Source: Beijerinckiaceae bacterium (GTDB taxonomy: Bacteria; Pseudomonadota; Alphaproteobacteria; Rhizobiales; Beijerinckiaceae). Taken from it: a stretch of DNA of 64,000 nucleotides. The notes below the pieces were generated by a model. The model was not told the DNA's origin. It searched no databases and saw nothing but the letters and a program-made list of their open reading frames with translations. A program made the position numbers and the translations under genes. Of the stretch, positions 26,854 through 35,787 are shown piece by piece. Numbering within the stretch: the stretch's first letter is position 1; every line of letters starts with the position of its first letter. Location: the NCBI GenBank assembly GCA_947370975.1, contig CANBNG010000002.1, positions 124,001-188,000 on the forward strand, read 5' to 3'.

Positions 26854-27600
26854 ATGTCCTATCGAGGCATGATCGCTGACATCGTGACGTTCAAGGGTCA
26901 TAACGGCGACGTAGGCGAAGCCTATTACGCGCGCCCCGCAGGCAAGGGCCCGTTTCCGGGCGTCGTGCTGATCCATCACATGCCCGGTTGGGACGATTGG
27001 TGCATGGAGGCGACGCGCAAGCTCGCCCATCACGGCATTGCTGCCATTGCCCCTCATCTCTATTTCCGCCACGGGCCGGGCACGCCGGACGATCTGGCTG
27101 CCAAGGCGCGTGCGTCTGGCGGCGTGTCGGACGATCAGGTGGTTGGCGACGTTGCCGGGGCCATGGCCTTCCTGCGCGCGCAGCCCGAAGCCAACGGCAA
27201 GGTTGGCGTCATAGGCTTCTGCTCGGGCGGTCGCCAGACCTTCCTCTCTGCCTGCCGTCTCGAGGGCATCGATGCAGCGGTCAATTGCTGGGGCGGCAAT
27301 GTCGTGGTCGATGATCCCGCCCAGCTCACCCCGCAGCGTCCGGTCGCCCCGATCGACCTTTCCGCCAATCTGAAAGCGCCGCTGCTCGGTCTGTTTGGCA
27401 ATGACGACAAGAATCCTTCGCCCGCGCAGGTCGACACGCTTGAGGAGAAACTCAAGAGCCTCGGCAAGACCTATGATTTCCATCGTTATGACGGTGCAGG
27501 CCATGGCTTCTTTGCAGCCGAGCGTCCGGGCTATCGTCCCGAACAGGCGACCGATGGCTGGCAGAAGGTCATGACCTTCTTCCACAAGCACCTCGGCTGA
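26854..27600 (+). CDS. Dienelactone hydrolase family protein
   Basis: A 248-residue cytoplasmic alpha/beta hydrolase of the DLH family. The family's cysteine nucleophile lies in IGFCSGGRQ, with aspartate in LFGNDDKNPS and histidine in GAGHGFFAAERPGY. A dienelactone hydrolase proper opens chlorinated or plain dienelactones to maleylacetate, but many members have other ester substrates. GGAGGAGG lies just before the ATG. The small gene downstream starts 11 bases after its stop and is likely co-transcribed. Confidence 0.9.
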   Translation: MSYRGMIADIVTFKGHNGDVGEAYYARPAGKGPFPGVVLIHHMPGWDDWCMEATRKLAHHGIAAIAPHLYFRHGPGTPDDLAAKARASGGVSDDQVVGDVAGAMAFLRAQPEANGKVGVIGFCSGGRQTFLSACRLEGIDAAVNCWGGNVVVDDPAQLTPQRPVAPIDLSANLKAPLLGLFGNDDKNPSPAQVDTLEEKLKSLGKTYDFHRYDGAGHGFFAAERPGYRPEQATDGWQKVMTFFHKHLG

Positions 27601-27610
27601 GGCGCGGGCC

Positions 27611-27865
27611 ATGTGCTCCTACATCACCGAGAAGACCGCGATCTTTGGCAGCGCCAAGGGTGCTGACGGTTGGTCGTCGGTTGCCAGCGCGCATGTCTAT
27701 TACGATCATCCGTACCATGCCGCGCTCGACCATGCCCTTTCCATCGATTTTCTGTCGCCCGACTCAGAGCGCAAGATCGCGGTGGAATTGTCGGCGGAAT
27801 CGGCGCGCGCGCTGGTTGCCAGCATCCTTGCCGCGCTTGAAAGCGGGCAGGATGCGCACGGCTGA
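27611..27865 (+). CDS. Small conserved protein (DUF6295-like)
   Basis: An 84-residue soluble protein: MCSYITEKTAIFGSAKGADG, then VYYDHPYHAALDHALSIDF. It resembles a small conserved family that I recall as DUF6295, of unknown function, often beside hydrolase genes. Eleven bases separate it from the dienelactone-hydrolase-family gene, and codon use matches. The N-terminal Met-Cys and the histidine pairs could bind a metal or a partner, but that is a guess. Confidence 0.75.
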   Translation: MCSYITEKTAIFGSAKGADGWSSVASAHVYYDHPYHAALDHALSIDFLSPDSERKIAVELSAESARALVASILAALESGQDAHG

Positions 27866-27884
27866 TTGAACATTCCGATCCGGC

Positions 27885-28841
27885 TCAGTCCTTGACGATC
27901 CGGATCGGCTCGCCTGCAAACCAGGCCTCGATATTCTCGACAGCATCGACAAAATACTGCCGGACATGATCCTCCGACGCATAGCCGAGGTGGGGGCTGA
28001 GCACGACATTGTCGAGCTTGCTCAGCGGGTGGCCAGCGGGCAGGGGCTCGATATTATAGACATCGAGCGCCGCGCGGCGGATGGCCTTGCGCTGCATGGT
28101 GTCGATGAGTGCGGCTTCATCGACAATCGGCCCGCGCGACGTGTTCACGAAAATTGAATCCGGCTTCATCAGTCCAAATTCCTTGGCGCCGACGAGACCG
28201 CGCGAGCGGTCCGACAGAACGAGATGGACGGAGACAATATCGGAACGCGCAAACAGCTCGTCCTTGGTGACGAGTTCCGCGCCGCCCGCAGCGGCTTTTT
28301 CTTCCGTGAGATTTGTGCTCCAGGCAATGGTCTTCATGCCGAAGGCCTGGCCGATCCTGGCGACCGCCGTGCCGAGCTTGCCGAAACCGCACAGGCCGAG
28401 CGTGCGCCCATACAGGCGCATGCCAAGCGTCTCCTGCCAGCCGCCGGCGCGGATCACGCGGTCCTCATAGGGAATGTTGCGCGCGGCGGCCAGGATCAAG
28501 GCCCAGGTGAGTTCGAGCGTCGTGGCGGCGGCAAGAACATTGCTCGTGTGCGTGACGAGAATGCCATGGTCGCGCGCTGCCGCGGAATCGAGCCCGCGGT
28601 TGGTCGCGCCTGTGGACACGATCATCTTTAGATTGGGCAGACGCTCGATGAGCGCGCGCCCGAAGGGCATGCGTTCGCGCATGACGATGATGATCTCGAA
28701 AGGCGCGAGAAGTTGGGCGGCTTCATCGAGGCTGGCGATATTGCGGTCGAAGACGGTGATCTCGCATTTTTCCTTCACGCGCGACCAGTCGGCGAATGAG
28801 AGTGCGAGGTTCTGGTAATCGTCGAGAATGGCGAGCCGCAT
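27885..28841 (-). CDS. D-2-hydroxyacid dehydrogenase family protein
   Basis: A 318-residue NAD-dependent dehydrogenase of the D-isomer-specific family. The Rossmann motif is LGLCGFGKLGTAVARIGQAF. The catalytic residues are arginine in NTSRGPIVDE, glutamate in YNIEPLPAGHP and histidine in LSPHLGYASEDH. The start is set at the second of two adjacent ATGs, five bases after GGAGG. It is convergent with the small gene before it and divergent from the enoyl-CoA hydratase gene, so it is probably monocistronic. The substrate (hydroxypyruvate, glyoxylate or phosphoglycerate type) is not determinable; it lacks the extended regulatory C-terminus of SerA. Confidence 0.92.
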   Translation of the reverse strand: MRLAILDDYQNLALSFADWSRVKEKCEITVFDRNIASLDEAAQLLAPFEIIIVMRERMPFGRALIERLPNLKMIVSTGATNRGLDSAAARDHGILVTHTSNVLAAATTLELTWALILAAARNIPYEDRVIRAGGWQETLGMRLYGRTLGLCGFGKLGTAVARIGQAFGMKTIAWSTNLTEEKAAAGGAELVTKDELFARSDIVSVHLVLSDRSRGLVGAKEFGLMKPDSIFVNTSRGPIVDEAALIDTMQRKAIRRAALDVYNIEPLPAGHPLSKLDNVVLSPHLGYASEDHVRQYFVDAVENIEAWFAGEPIRIVKD

Positions 28842-28949
28842 CATGTCCTCCAGCCTGTTTTGCCGCAGTCTAGAAAGCTGCTTGCGCCGGGGCAATGGCG
28901 TCGGCGGCGGTCCGCGTTATACTGGCCTCAAAACATCGGGGGAGAAGAC

Positions 28950-29720
28950 ATGCCGCAGACCATTCTCGTCGCACGCAATGGGCGCGGCCGGCTCACCATC
29001 ACGCTCAATCGTCCCGACAGGGGCAATGCCTTCGACCAGACCATGCTGGATGAGCTCGGGGCGGCCATGGCCGAGGCTGCCGCCGACGCGCGCGTACGCC
29101 TCGTCGTGATCGCGGCCGCAGGGCGGCATTTCTGCACCGGCGCTGATATGCGCGCGCGCGGCGCTGGCGCGCCGGCGGGGCTCACCCTCAACGAGGTTCT
29201 GGCCCTGATCGATGGTTGCCCCAAACCCGTTATCGGTGTGGTGGAAGGTGGCTGCCTTGGCGGGGGGCTCGGACTTGCCGCCTGTTGCGATCTGCTGCTT
29301 GGCGCGACGACTGCCTTTTTCAGCGTGCCGGAACTGCGCGTGGGCGTCGCGCCCTCGGCCGAGCTGACGGGACTGCTGATGCGCGCCATGGGCAGCCGCG
29401 CACTGCGCCGCTACGGGCTCACCGGCGAGCGGCTGAGCGCCGAGGACGCGCTGCGGCTTGGACTGTTGCACGAGATCGTCGCCTCCGAGGCGCTGGCAAA
29501 CCGGCTGGAGGCGATCGAGGACAACATCCTGCTCAATGCGCCCGAGGCAACGGGTGAATTCAAGGCGACGATGGCAGGCCTCTCGCTGCCCGCCCGCGCG
29601 CAGCTTTTCCCGCAAGGTGGCACTCCGCGGCGTGGGCTTGAGCGCTCGGCCGAGGCCGCCGAGGGTATTGCCGCCTTCAAGGAAAAGCGCAAGCCCGCGT
29701 GGTATCCTGCAGCCGACTGA
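28950..29720 (+). CDS. Enoyl-CoA hydratase/isomerase family protein
   Basis: A 256-residue crotonase-fold enzyme. The oxyanion-hole motifs are HFCTGADMRARGAG and GVVEGGCLGGGLGLAACCD. At the catalytic glutamate position the loop reads SVPELRVGVAPSAELTGLL. GGGGGAG precedes the ATG at 28950 by a few bases. It leads a same-strand group with a dehydrogenase, a LigI-like lactonase and a GalD-like tautomerase, though 86 bases and a GCCTGCC/GGCAGGC hairpin (29731-29748) separate it from them. It may be a hydratase in a CoA-linked branch of the same pathway. Confidence 0.88.
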   Translation: MPQTILVARNGRGRLTITLNRPDRGNAFDQTMLDELGAAMAEAAADARVRLVVIAAAGRHFCTGADMRARGAGAPAGLTLNEVLALIDGCPKPVIGVVEGGCLGGGLGLAACCDLLLGATTAFFSVPELRVGVAPSAELTGLLMRAMGSRALRRYGLTGERLSAEDALRLGLLHEIVASEALANRLEAIEDNILLNAPEATGEFKATMAGLSLPARAQLFPQGGTPRRGLERSAEAAEGIAAFKEKRKPAWYPAAD

Positions 29721-29806
29721 GGCCCTGCGTGCCTGCCACTTGGCAGGCCTGCCCTTGCCGTGCTGAAACACGAACCGGATGTTTTTTTCAGAGAAGAGAC
29801 GGGCCC

Positions 29807-30607
29807 ATGAAAATCGCATTCATCGGTTATGGCGAAGTCGGACAGATCTTTGCCCGTGAATTGCTTGCCGGTGGCGCTGCGCAGGTATGCGCCTTCGATA
29901 TTCTGCAGGGTGACGACGCGCATATGGCGGCTGCCACACGCGATGGCGTGGTGCTTTGCGCCAGCGTACGCGCGGCCGCGCTGGACGCCGATGTCGTTAT
30001 CTCCGCGGTCACGGCGTCCTCTGTGAAGGATGTCGCGCAGGACGCCGCAGAATGGCTCGCACCGGGGCAGTTTTTCTTCGATATCAATTCCGCCTCGCCC
30101 GGCACCAAGACGCAGGCTGCCGCCATGATCGCCCCGACCGGGGCTTTCTATGTGGAGGGCGCAGTGATGGCGCCCGTGCCGGGGCCCGGCATCAAAGTGC
30201 AGATTCTGGGTGGCGGCCCGCAGGCTGAAACGCTCGCGCCCAAGCTCAATGCGCTTGGCATGAACATCCGACCCGTTGCGACGGAATATGGCCGCGCCTC
30301 GGCGATGAAATTATGCCGCTCGATCATGATCAAGGGAATCGAGGCCTTGATCGTCGATTGCGCCAAGGCCGCCAGGGACTGGAATGTCGAGGATGAGGTC
30401 TATGGCTCGCTCGATGCGAGCTATCCATCCATCGACTGGCGCAAACTCGCAGGCGACATGGCAGGGCGCGTGCGTCAGCACGGCATTCGGCGCGGCGCGG
30501 AAATGCGCGAAGCCGCCATGATGGTGGAAGATCTCGGCATGACGCCGGATCTTGAAATCGCTGTCGCTGCCGCACAGGAGCGTGGCGCAGGCAAAGCCGG
30601 ATTGTAA
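29807..30607 (+). CDS. NAD(P)-dependent oxidoreductase, 6-phosphogluconate/hydroxyisobutyrate dehydrogenase type with DUF1932 domain
   Basis: A 266-residue dehydrogenase. Residues 1-160 form a Rossmann domain with MKIAFIGYGEVGQIFARELL. The C-terminal half, from GRASAMKLCRSIMIKGIEAL (with the family lysine), matches the DUF1932 helical domain found in phosphogluconate-dehydrogenase-like proteins. It starts 86 bases after the enoyl-CoA hydratase gene and ends 11 bases before the LigI-like gene. A role in oxidising or reducing a hydroxyacid in the protocatechuate-type lower pathway is likely but unproven. Confidence 0.87.
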   Translation: MKIAFIGYGEVGQIFARELLAGGAAQVCAFDILQGDDAHMAAATRDGVVLCASVRAAALDADVVISAVTASSVKDVAQDAAEWLAPGQFFFDINSASPGTKTQAAAMIAPTGAFYVEGAVMAPVPGPGIKVQILGGGPQAETLAPKLNALGMNIRPVATEYGRASAMKLCRSIMIKGIEALIVDCAKAARDWNVEDEVYGSLDASYPSIDWRKLAGDMAGRVRQHGIRRGAEMREAAMMVEDLGMTPDLEIAVAAAQERGAGKAGL

Positions 30608-30618
30608 GGAGACATCAC

Positions 30619-31500
30619 GTGAGCGCTTACACACCGACCATTCCTGGCCCCGACCCGCATACGAAGACGCCGAAATTCAAACTGCCGCCAAAATCCTGCG
30701 ATGCGCATTGCCATATTTTCGGGCCCGGCGAGATTTACCCTTACGCGCCCGACCGCACCTATACGCCGCCGGATGCGCCGCTGGCGGCGTTTGCCAGATT
30801 GCATGCGATCCTTGGTGTCGAGCGCGCGGTCATCGTGAACGCCAGCGCACATGGCACCGACAATCGCGTGGCGCTCGATGCCATTGCGCAGAGCAATGGC
30901 GCTTATCGCGCGGTGGCCAATATTGACGATACGATCAGCGAGAAGGGCCTGCGCGAATTGCATGAAGGCGGCTTTCGCGGCTGTCGTTTCAATTTCGTGC
31001 GTCATCTGGGCGGCGTGCCCGACATGAAAGTCTTCGACCGCGTGGTGGCGATGATTGCCCCGCTAGGCTGGCATCTCAATCTGCATTTCGATGCGATCGA
31101 TCTGCCCCAATTTGCGTCCATGCTGGAGAAATTGCCGGTCACCTATATCATCGACCATATGGGACGCGTGAAGGCGTCTGACGGGCTCGATCAGGAACCG
31201 TTCCGCATTCTGCTTGATCTCATGCGCAATGATGAAAAGGCCTGGGTGAAAGTCTGCGGTTCGGAGCGCGTGTCTTCTGCCGGACCGCCCTTTCACGATG
31301 CAGCCCCTTTTGCGGCAAAGCTCGTCGAGACTGCACCCGACCGCTGCGTCTGGGGCACGGACTGGCCCCATCCGAATGTAAAATCCATGCCCAACGACGG
31401 GGATCTTGTCGATCTCGTACCGCTGTTTGCGCCAGATGCCGCAACACAGCAGGCCATTCTGGTCGACAATCCGGCCCGTCTCTACGGCTTCGACCTTTAA
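30619..31500 (+). CDS. ligI: 2-pyrone-4,6-dicarboxylate hydrolase-like amidohydrolase
   Basis: A 293-residue enzyme of the amidohydrolase superfamily resembling LigI, which opens 2-pyrone-4,6-dicarboxylate to 4-oxalomesaconate in the 4,5-cleavage protocatechuate pathway. It shows KSCDAHCHIFGPGEIYPYAP near the N-terminus, the histidine in HLNLHFDA, the histidine in TYIIDHMGRV, and the aspartate in CVWGTDWPHPNVK. Translation starts at GTG, preceded by AAGGAGA. The next gene, 11 bases on, is a GalD-like tautomerase that would use its product, which supports the assignment. Confidence 0.85.
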   Translation: MSAYTPTIPGPDPHTKTPKFKLPPKSCDAHCHIFGPGEIYPYAPDRTYTPPDAPLAAFARLHAILGVERAVIVNASAHGTDNRVALDAIAQSNGAYRAVANIDDTISEKGLRELHEGGFRGCRFNFVRHLGGVPDMKVFDRVVAMIAPLGWHLNLHFDAIDLPQFASMLEKLPVTYIIDHMGRVKASDGLDQEPFRILLDLMRNDEKAWVKVCGSERVSSAGPPFHDAAPFAAKLVETAPDRCVWGTDWPHPNVKSMPNDGDLVDLVPLFAPDAATQQAILVDNPARLYGFDL

Positions 31501-31511
31501 GGAGAACACGC

Positions 31512-32600
31512 ATGCTTGTCGGTCTCAAATGCATGCTCATGCGCGGCGGCACGTCGAAGGGCGCTTATTTCCTGGCGAGCGATCTTCCGTCTGATCCTGC
31601 CGCGCGCGACCGCATTCTTCTTGCGGCCATGGGCTCGCCCGATCCGCGCCAGGTTGATGGCGTGGGTGGTGCGCATCCGCTGACGAGCAAGGCGGCCATC
31701 GTGTCGAAATCGACATTGCCGGACTGCGACATCGATTTCCTTTTCTGTCAGGTTGTCGTCGACAGGCCGATGGTCGATACCACGCCCAATTGCGGAAATA
31801 TTCTTGCAGGCGTCGGGCCTTTTGCCATCGAGCGCGGACTTTTTCCCGCGCAGGACGGGCAGACGCGCGTGCGTGTGCGCACGCTCAACACGGGTACGAT
31901 TGCCGAGCTGTTGATCGAGACGCCGGGCGGGCGCGTCAATTATGAGGGCGACGCGCGCATCGATGGCGTGCCCGGAACGGCTGCGCCGATTGCCATCGAT
32001 TTCCTCGATGCTGCGGGATCGGTGTGCGGTTCTCTGCTGCCCACCGGCAATGCAGTCGATCGCGTGGCGGGCGTCGATTGCACGTTGATCGACAATGGTA
32101 TGCCGGTGATCGTACTGGAGGCGTCCTGCGTCGGGCGCACGGGATATGAGCCGCGCGATGAACTCGACCGGGATGTCGAACTGAAGGCGCGTTTGGAAGA
32201 AATCCGCATTGCAGCGGGGCCTTTGATGAATCTGGGCGATGTGCGCGACAAGGTCGTGCCGAAAGTGTGCCTCGTATCGCCACCCGAAAAAGGCGGTCAT
32301 GTCTCGACCCGTTGCTTCATTCCCCATGAATGCCATGCCTCCATCGGCGTCTTTGCGGCTGTGACGGTGGCAACGGCCTGTGTGCTGCCCAATTCTCCGG
32401 GCTCGCGCGCGGCACGTGTTCCCGAGGGGCGAGTGAAGACGCTGAGCGTGGAACATCCGACGGGTGAATTTTCCGTGCGGATCGAGGTTGGCGGCACGGT
32501 AGAAAAGCCAGCGATCGATCGCGCCGGGCTGCTGCGCACATCGCGTCTGCTGTTCGATGGCACGATCTACGTGCCATCGCATGCATTCGCGCCGGTGTAG
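31512..32600 (+). CDS. galD: 4-oxalomesaconate tautomerase (GalD-like, PrpF family)
   Basis: A 362-residue PrpF-fold isomerase. The start MLVGLKCMLMRGGTSKGAYF is the PrpF/GalD signature, and GVGGAHPLTSKAAIVSKS and TPNCGNILAGVGPFAIERG follow, with the catalytic cysteine region in the latter. GalD converts the keto and enol forms of 4-oxalomesaconate in gallate and protocatechuate breakdown. Its place directly after a LigI-like gene makes that role more likely than 2-methylaconitate isomerisation. A ribosome site AAGGAGA precedes the ATG. The hydratase (LigJ) and aldolase (LigK) of the route are not in the window. Confidence 0.87.
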   Translation: MLVGLKCMLMRGGTSKGAYFLASDLPSDPAARDRILLAAMGSPDPRQVDGVGGAHPLTSKAAIVSKSTLPDCDIDFLFCQVVVDRPMVDTTPNCGNILAGVGPFAIERGLFPAQDGQTRVRVRTLNTGTIAELLIETPGGRVNYEGDARIDGVPGTAAPIAIDFLDAAGSVCGSLLPTGNAVDRVAGVDCTLIDNGMPVIVLEASCVGRTGYEPRDELDRDVELKARLEEIRIAAGPLMNLGDVRDKVVPKVCLVSPPEKGGHVSTRCFIPHECHASIGVFAAVTVATACVLPNSPGSRAARVPEGRVKTLSVEHPTGEFSVRIEVGGTVEKPAIDRAGLLRTSRLLFDGTIYVPSHAFAPV

Positions 32601-32625
32601 CGCAGCTTCGCTGTTGTGGATGTTC

Positions 32626-32820
32626 GCTGGATCGAGGGTTTGGGGTGGGGGGCGCGCCATCCATCGGCCCGTCATTGCGAGGCGCGAAGCGCCGTGGCAA
32701 TCCATCTTTGCAACATCGGCACGATGGATTGCTTCGCTCCGCTCGCAATGACGGCAATTGCGCACAACCCCCACCCCGCTCGCCTTCGGCGAGTTGGCCC
32801 TGCCCACAGGGGGGAGGGAG
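32626..32820. repeat. Composite inverted repeat: type A element with a type B element inside
   Basis: The outer arms GGTTTGGGGTGGGGGGCGCG (from 32636) and ACAACCCCCACCCCGCTCGC (from 32764) correspond to parts of the 10738-10872 element. Between them lies a complete CGTCATTGCGAG-type inverted repeat (32670-32753). The interval separates the GalD-like gene from a minus-strand gene and codes for nothing I can support. Confidence 0.75.
32670..32753. repeat. CGTCATTGCGAG-type palindromic repeat (type B), copy 1
   Basis: CGTCATTGCGAGG at the left end and CTCGCAATGACGG at the right end are complementary, with internal GGCAATCCATC and GATGGATTGC also pairing. The 84-base unit would fold into one long hairpin. 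A second copy is at 56198-56279. The family is widespread as dispersed intergenic repeats in proteobacteria. Confidence 0.88.
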
Positions 32821-32843
32821 TTCAGGCGGGCGTACCGGGGAAT

Positions 32844-32871
32844 AAAAAAGGGCCACTTGCGCGGCCCTTTT
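32844..32871. terminator. Bidirectional terminator
   Basis: AAAAAAGGGCC, an eight-base loop and GGCCCTTTT. Read on the minus strand it ends in TTTTTT, so it serves the ThDP-enzyme gene whose stop is 19 bases away. On the plus strand it could also end the GalD transcript. Confidence 0.88.
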
Positions 32872-32889
32872 ACGTATCGTCACTGCGTC

Positions 32890-34647
32890 TTAGCGATGGC
32901 GGGTGATGGTGTCGACCAGCGCCGGCTTGCCGCTTTTTACCACTTCCAATGCGCGCTCGAGAGCGCCGCGCACATCCTTGGGGTCTTCGACCGGGCCCTC
33001 GCCCCACACGCCCATGGAGCGGGCGAGTGCGCCGAAATCGGGCTCGGGTCCAAAAAGATCCATGCCGATATGGGCCTTTTCAACATCGGTGCCGCGTAGA
33101 CGCGCCATGCGGATCTGGTGTTCCCAATCGTTGTAATAGGCGCGGTTGTTATACATCACGATCAGCATCGGGATTTCATATTTGGCCGCGACCCAGAGCG
33201 CGCCGGCGTCAAACATCAGATCGCCATCGGGTTGCAGGTCGACAACGATGCGCCCGTGCTTCTTGTGCGCCAGTGCGACGCCCATCGACATGCCGATCTG
33301 CGTGGCGGTGCCAAGCTCGATGCCGGGATGGCGATAGGGCTTGTCGAAATCCCACATCTTGCGGACCTGATGCTTCAGCGTATTGGCGGTGAGCACCCAG
33401 TCTTCGTTCTTGATGACTTCCCAGACTTCATGCGCGAGGCGCGGCGTGGTCATGGGCGCTGCGTCCCAATCCTTCTGCGCATCTTGCTGCCATTTGGCCC
33501 AGGTTTCATCATGGCGCTGGCCGATGATTTTCTTGCGCGCCGCGATCTTGTCCTTGAGCGCGGAATTCCCGGAGATCTTCTTCTCCAGCATGTCGGTCAG
33601 CGCGGGAATGCCAAGCGACGTATCGCCGAGCGCGCGCACCGAACAGGGCTGCATGCGGCAATAGTCCATGGACCATTTGCTCATGTTGATTTCGGCAAAG
33701 CCCATTTCCACCCAGTCGCAATTATCTGCGACAACGGGCACGGCTTCGCGCGTCGTGGAATTCAATTCGCGCGTTGCCTTTTCCACATCCTTGCAATCGA
33801 GGCCGACAACGAGATCGACATTCTTCAGTGCGCCCTTGTCGAGCGACAGGCAGAGCGGATGCTTGTTGGGGAAGTTCAGCGCATTGGCAATGTCCCACAC
33901 GCCCGCGCCAATCGTCTCGGCGAGTTTGACCATATTTTCAAAGCCGCCTTCGCGACGCCCGACATATTCAGGCATCAGGAGCGGCATGTCGCAGGCGATG
34001 AGCTTGTCTGCAATCGCCTCGATGGCGCGTGGATCGGGCATCATCGGCGAGGGCGTGGGCACGGCGGATGCGGGCGGCAGCGGAATCTCGCGCTCGAGTT
34101 TGGCTTCCTGCAGGCCGGCGTCATAGCACATGTAGACCGGGCCCTGCGGCTGGGTGGTCATCACCGAATAGGCGCGGGCGAAGCTCTCGGGCACACCATC
34201 GATGGAATAGGGCTGGTAATCCCATTTCACATAATCGCGGATCGCATTGCCCTGCACGAGGGCGGTATGCGTCCAGTCGATATGCGGGCGGCGCTTGCCC
34301 TCGTCCATCGGGCCGGTTGCGCCCATGATGAACATCGGCACGCGGTCGATATAGGCGTAATAGATCGCCATGGTCGCATGCAGCAGGCCAACGAGATTGT
34401 GCAGGATGACTGCCATCGGCTTGCCGGAGGCTTTCGCGTAGCCATGGGCGATCTGGACGGCGATTTCCTCGTGCTGGCAGAGCAGCATCGGCGGATCTTC
34501 CATGCCGTAATTGACGATGGAATCATGCAGGCCGCGGAAGCTCGCGCCGGGGTTCATGGCAATATATTCGAACTCATAACGCTTGATGAGATCGACGATG
34601 ATGTCGGATTGCCATCCGCGCAGCTTGTCGTTCGTATTGCGGCCCAT
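32890..34647 (-). CDS. Thiamine-diphosphate-dependent enzyme (acetolactate synthase/decarboxylase type)
   Basis: A 585-residue ThDP enzyme. The N-terminal domain carries the catalytic glutamate in LCQHEEIAVQIAHGYAKASG. The C-terminal domain has the ThDP/magnesium motif DGDLMFDAGALWVAAKYEIP then MYNNRAYYN. The middle domain is weakly conserved. The start is set by GGGAG six bases before the ATG. Such enzymes decarboxylate 2-oxo acids or ligate them; benzoylformate, oxalyl-CoA or acetolactate chemistry are all possible. It is the first gene of a minus-strand neighbourhood with a Bug binding protein and an MFS symporter. Confidence 0.87.
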   Translation of the reverse strand: MGRNTNDKLRGWQSDIIVDLIKRYEFEYIAMNPGASFRGLHDSIVNYGMEDPPMLLCQHEEIAVQIAHGYAKASGKPMAVILHNLVGLLHATMAIYYAYIDRVPMFIMGATGPMDEGKRRPHIDWTHTALVQGNAIRDYVKWDYQPYSIDGVPESFARAYSVMTTQPQGPVYMCYDAGLQEAKLEREIPLPPASAVPTPSPMMPDPRAIEAIADKLIACDMPLLMPEYVGRREGGFENMVKLAETIGAGVWDIANALNFPNKHPLCLSLDKGALKNVDLVVGLDCKDVEKATRELNSTTREAVPVVADNCDWVEMGFAEINMSKWSMDYCRMQPCSVRALGDTSLGIPALTDMLEKKISGNSALKDKIAARKKIIGQRHDETWAKWQQDAQKDWDAAPMTTPRLAHEVWEVIKNEDWVLTANTLKHQVRKMWDFDKPYRHPGIELGTATQIGMSMGVALAHKKHGRIVVDLQPDGDLMFDAGALWVAAKYEIPMLIVMYNNRAYYNDWEHQIRMARLRGTDVEKAHIGMDLFGPEPDFGALARSMGVWGEGPVEDPKDVRGALERALEVVKSGKPALVDTITRHR

Positions 34648-34761
34648 GTGTTTCTCCCTGGATGTTGTCTGCGCGGGCTTTTGCCTTTGCGCATCTTCCC
34701 GCAGGCGTGCGGGCACTTGCAAGTGGGGCGCGGAACGTTTCCGCGCCGCGCCCCGGTGGAC

Positions 34762-35787
34762 TTATTTCAGAAGTTCGCCGGCCTTTTTGGCGATGTCGGG
34801 CGATACTTTGTAGGCATCGATCACGAGCTGCTGGATTTCCTCGCCCTTGACGGGGGTGATTTCCAGTTTCGCCTTGTCGGCCTCCTCCAGCAATTCCTTG
34901 TCCTGCATCGCGGCCCAGAAGCCGTCACGCAGCGCCTTCACGCGCTCGGCAGGCACGTTCGGGGGCGCCATGAACGGGCGGCCCATAACCTGACGGGCGA
35001 AGATGAGCTTCAGGATCTGCCTCTGCTCGTCGGTCTTGGCGAGGTCGATCACGGCCGGGATGTTGGGCAGGTCTTCGTGCTTTTTCATCGAAAGCTGCAC
35101 GATGACGTTGATCTTCTTCTCGTCGAGCCATTTCTGCTGGGTCGACTTGACGCTCGACCAGGACCAGCCGCAGCGGCCCTGCACTTCGCCGCGTTCCATG
35201 GCGAGGTTGACGTCATTGCCGCCCGGATAGCCGATGATGACCTTCATCTTGGTGCCGAGCACGCCGTTCAGCACGCGCGGGAACTGATCGGTGTCGGCGC
35301 TGCCGCCGGTGCCACCGACAATCAGCTCCTTGGTCATCAGATCATCGACATTCTTGACGGTTGCCGTGGCGGTCCAGGCCACGCAGACCGACACTTCATC
35401 GTTGGCCGAGCCGATCCAGTTGAACTTGGCTGCATCGAATTGCGTGCCGGGCAGGCCAAAAAGGGGATCGAAGGCTGCGCCGCGCGCAACCGTGCCAAAG
35501 GCAAGGCCGTCCTTGGGCGCGACATTATAGATGTAATTGGCGGCGCGCAGGCTGCCGGCGCCCGGCATGTTCTGCACGACGACGGTCGGCTTGCCGGGGA
35601 TGTGGCTGCCCATGAAGCGGGCGAGGATACGGGCATAGACATCATAACCGCCGCCGGGGCTGTAGCCGACGTAGAGGTTGACGGTCTTGTCCTTGAAGAA
35701 CTCGGTCTGGGCCTGCGCTGCGCCGATGCCGGCAGAAAGACCAATGGCGAGGGCCGTCGCGCGCATCACATTCATGCGGGTGGTCAT
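34762..35787 (-). CDS. Bug/TctC-family tripartite tricarboxylate transporter substrate-binding protein
   Basis: A 341-residue periplasmic binding protein of the Bug family. The signal peptide is MTTRMNVMRATALAIGLSAG ending near AQAQ. The mature part has the family openings KTVNLYVGYSPGGGYDVYAR and PTVVVQNMPGAGSLRAANYI, typical of the GGGYD variant of Bug proteins. GGAGG lies about ten bases before the ATG. No TctA or TctB membrane subunits are in the window. It lies 114 bases upstream of the ThDP gene on the same strand and may be co-transcribed with it. Confidence 0.88.
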   Translation of the reverse strand: MTTRMNVMRATALAIGLSAGIGAAQAQTEFFKDKTVNLYVGYSPGGGYDVYARILARFMGSHIPGKPTVVVQNMPGAGSLRAANYIYNVAPKDGLAFGTVARGAAFDPLFGLPGTQFDAAKFNWIGSANDEVSVCVAWTATATVKNVDDLMTKELIVGGTGGSADTDQFPRVLNGVLGTKMKVIIGYPGGNDVNLAMERGEVQGRCGWSWSSVKSTQQKWLDEKKINVIVQLSMKKHEDLPNIPAVIDLAKTDEQRQILKLIFARQVMGRPFMAPPNVPAERVKALRDGFWAAMQDKELLEEADKAKLEITPVKGEEIQQLVIDAYKVSPDIAKKAGELLK

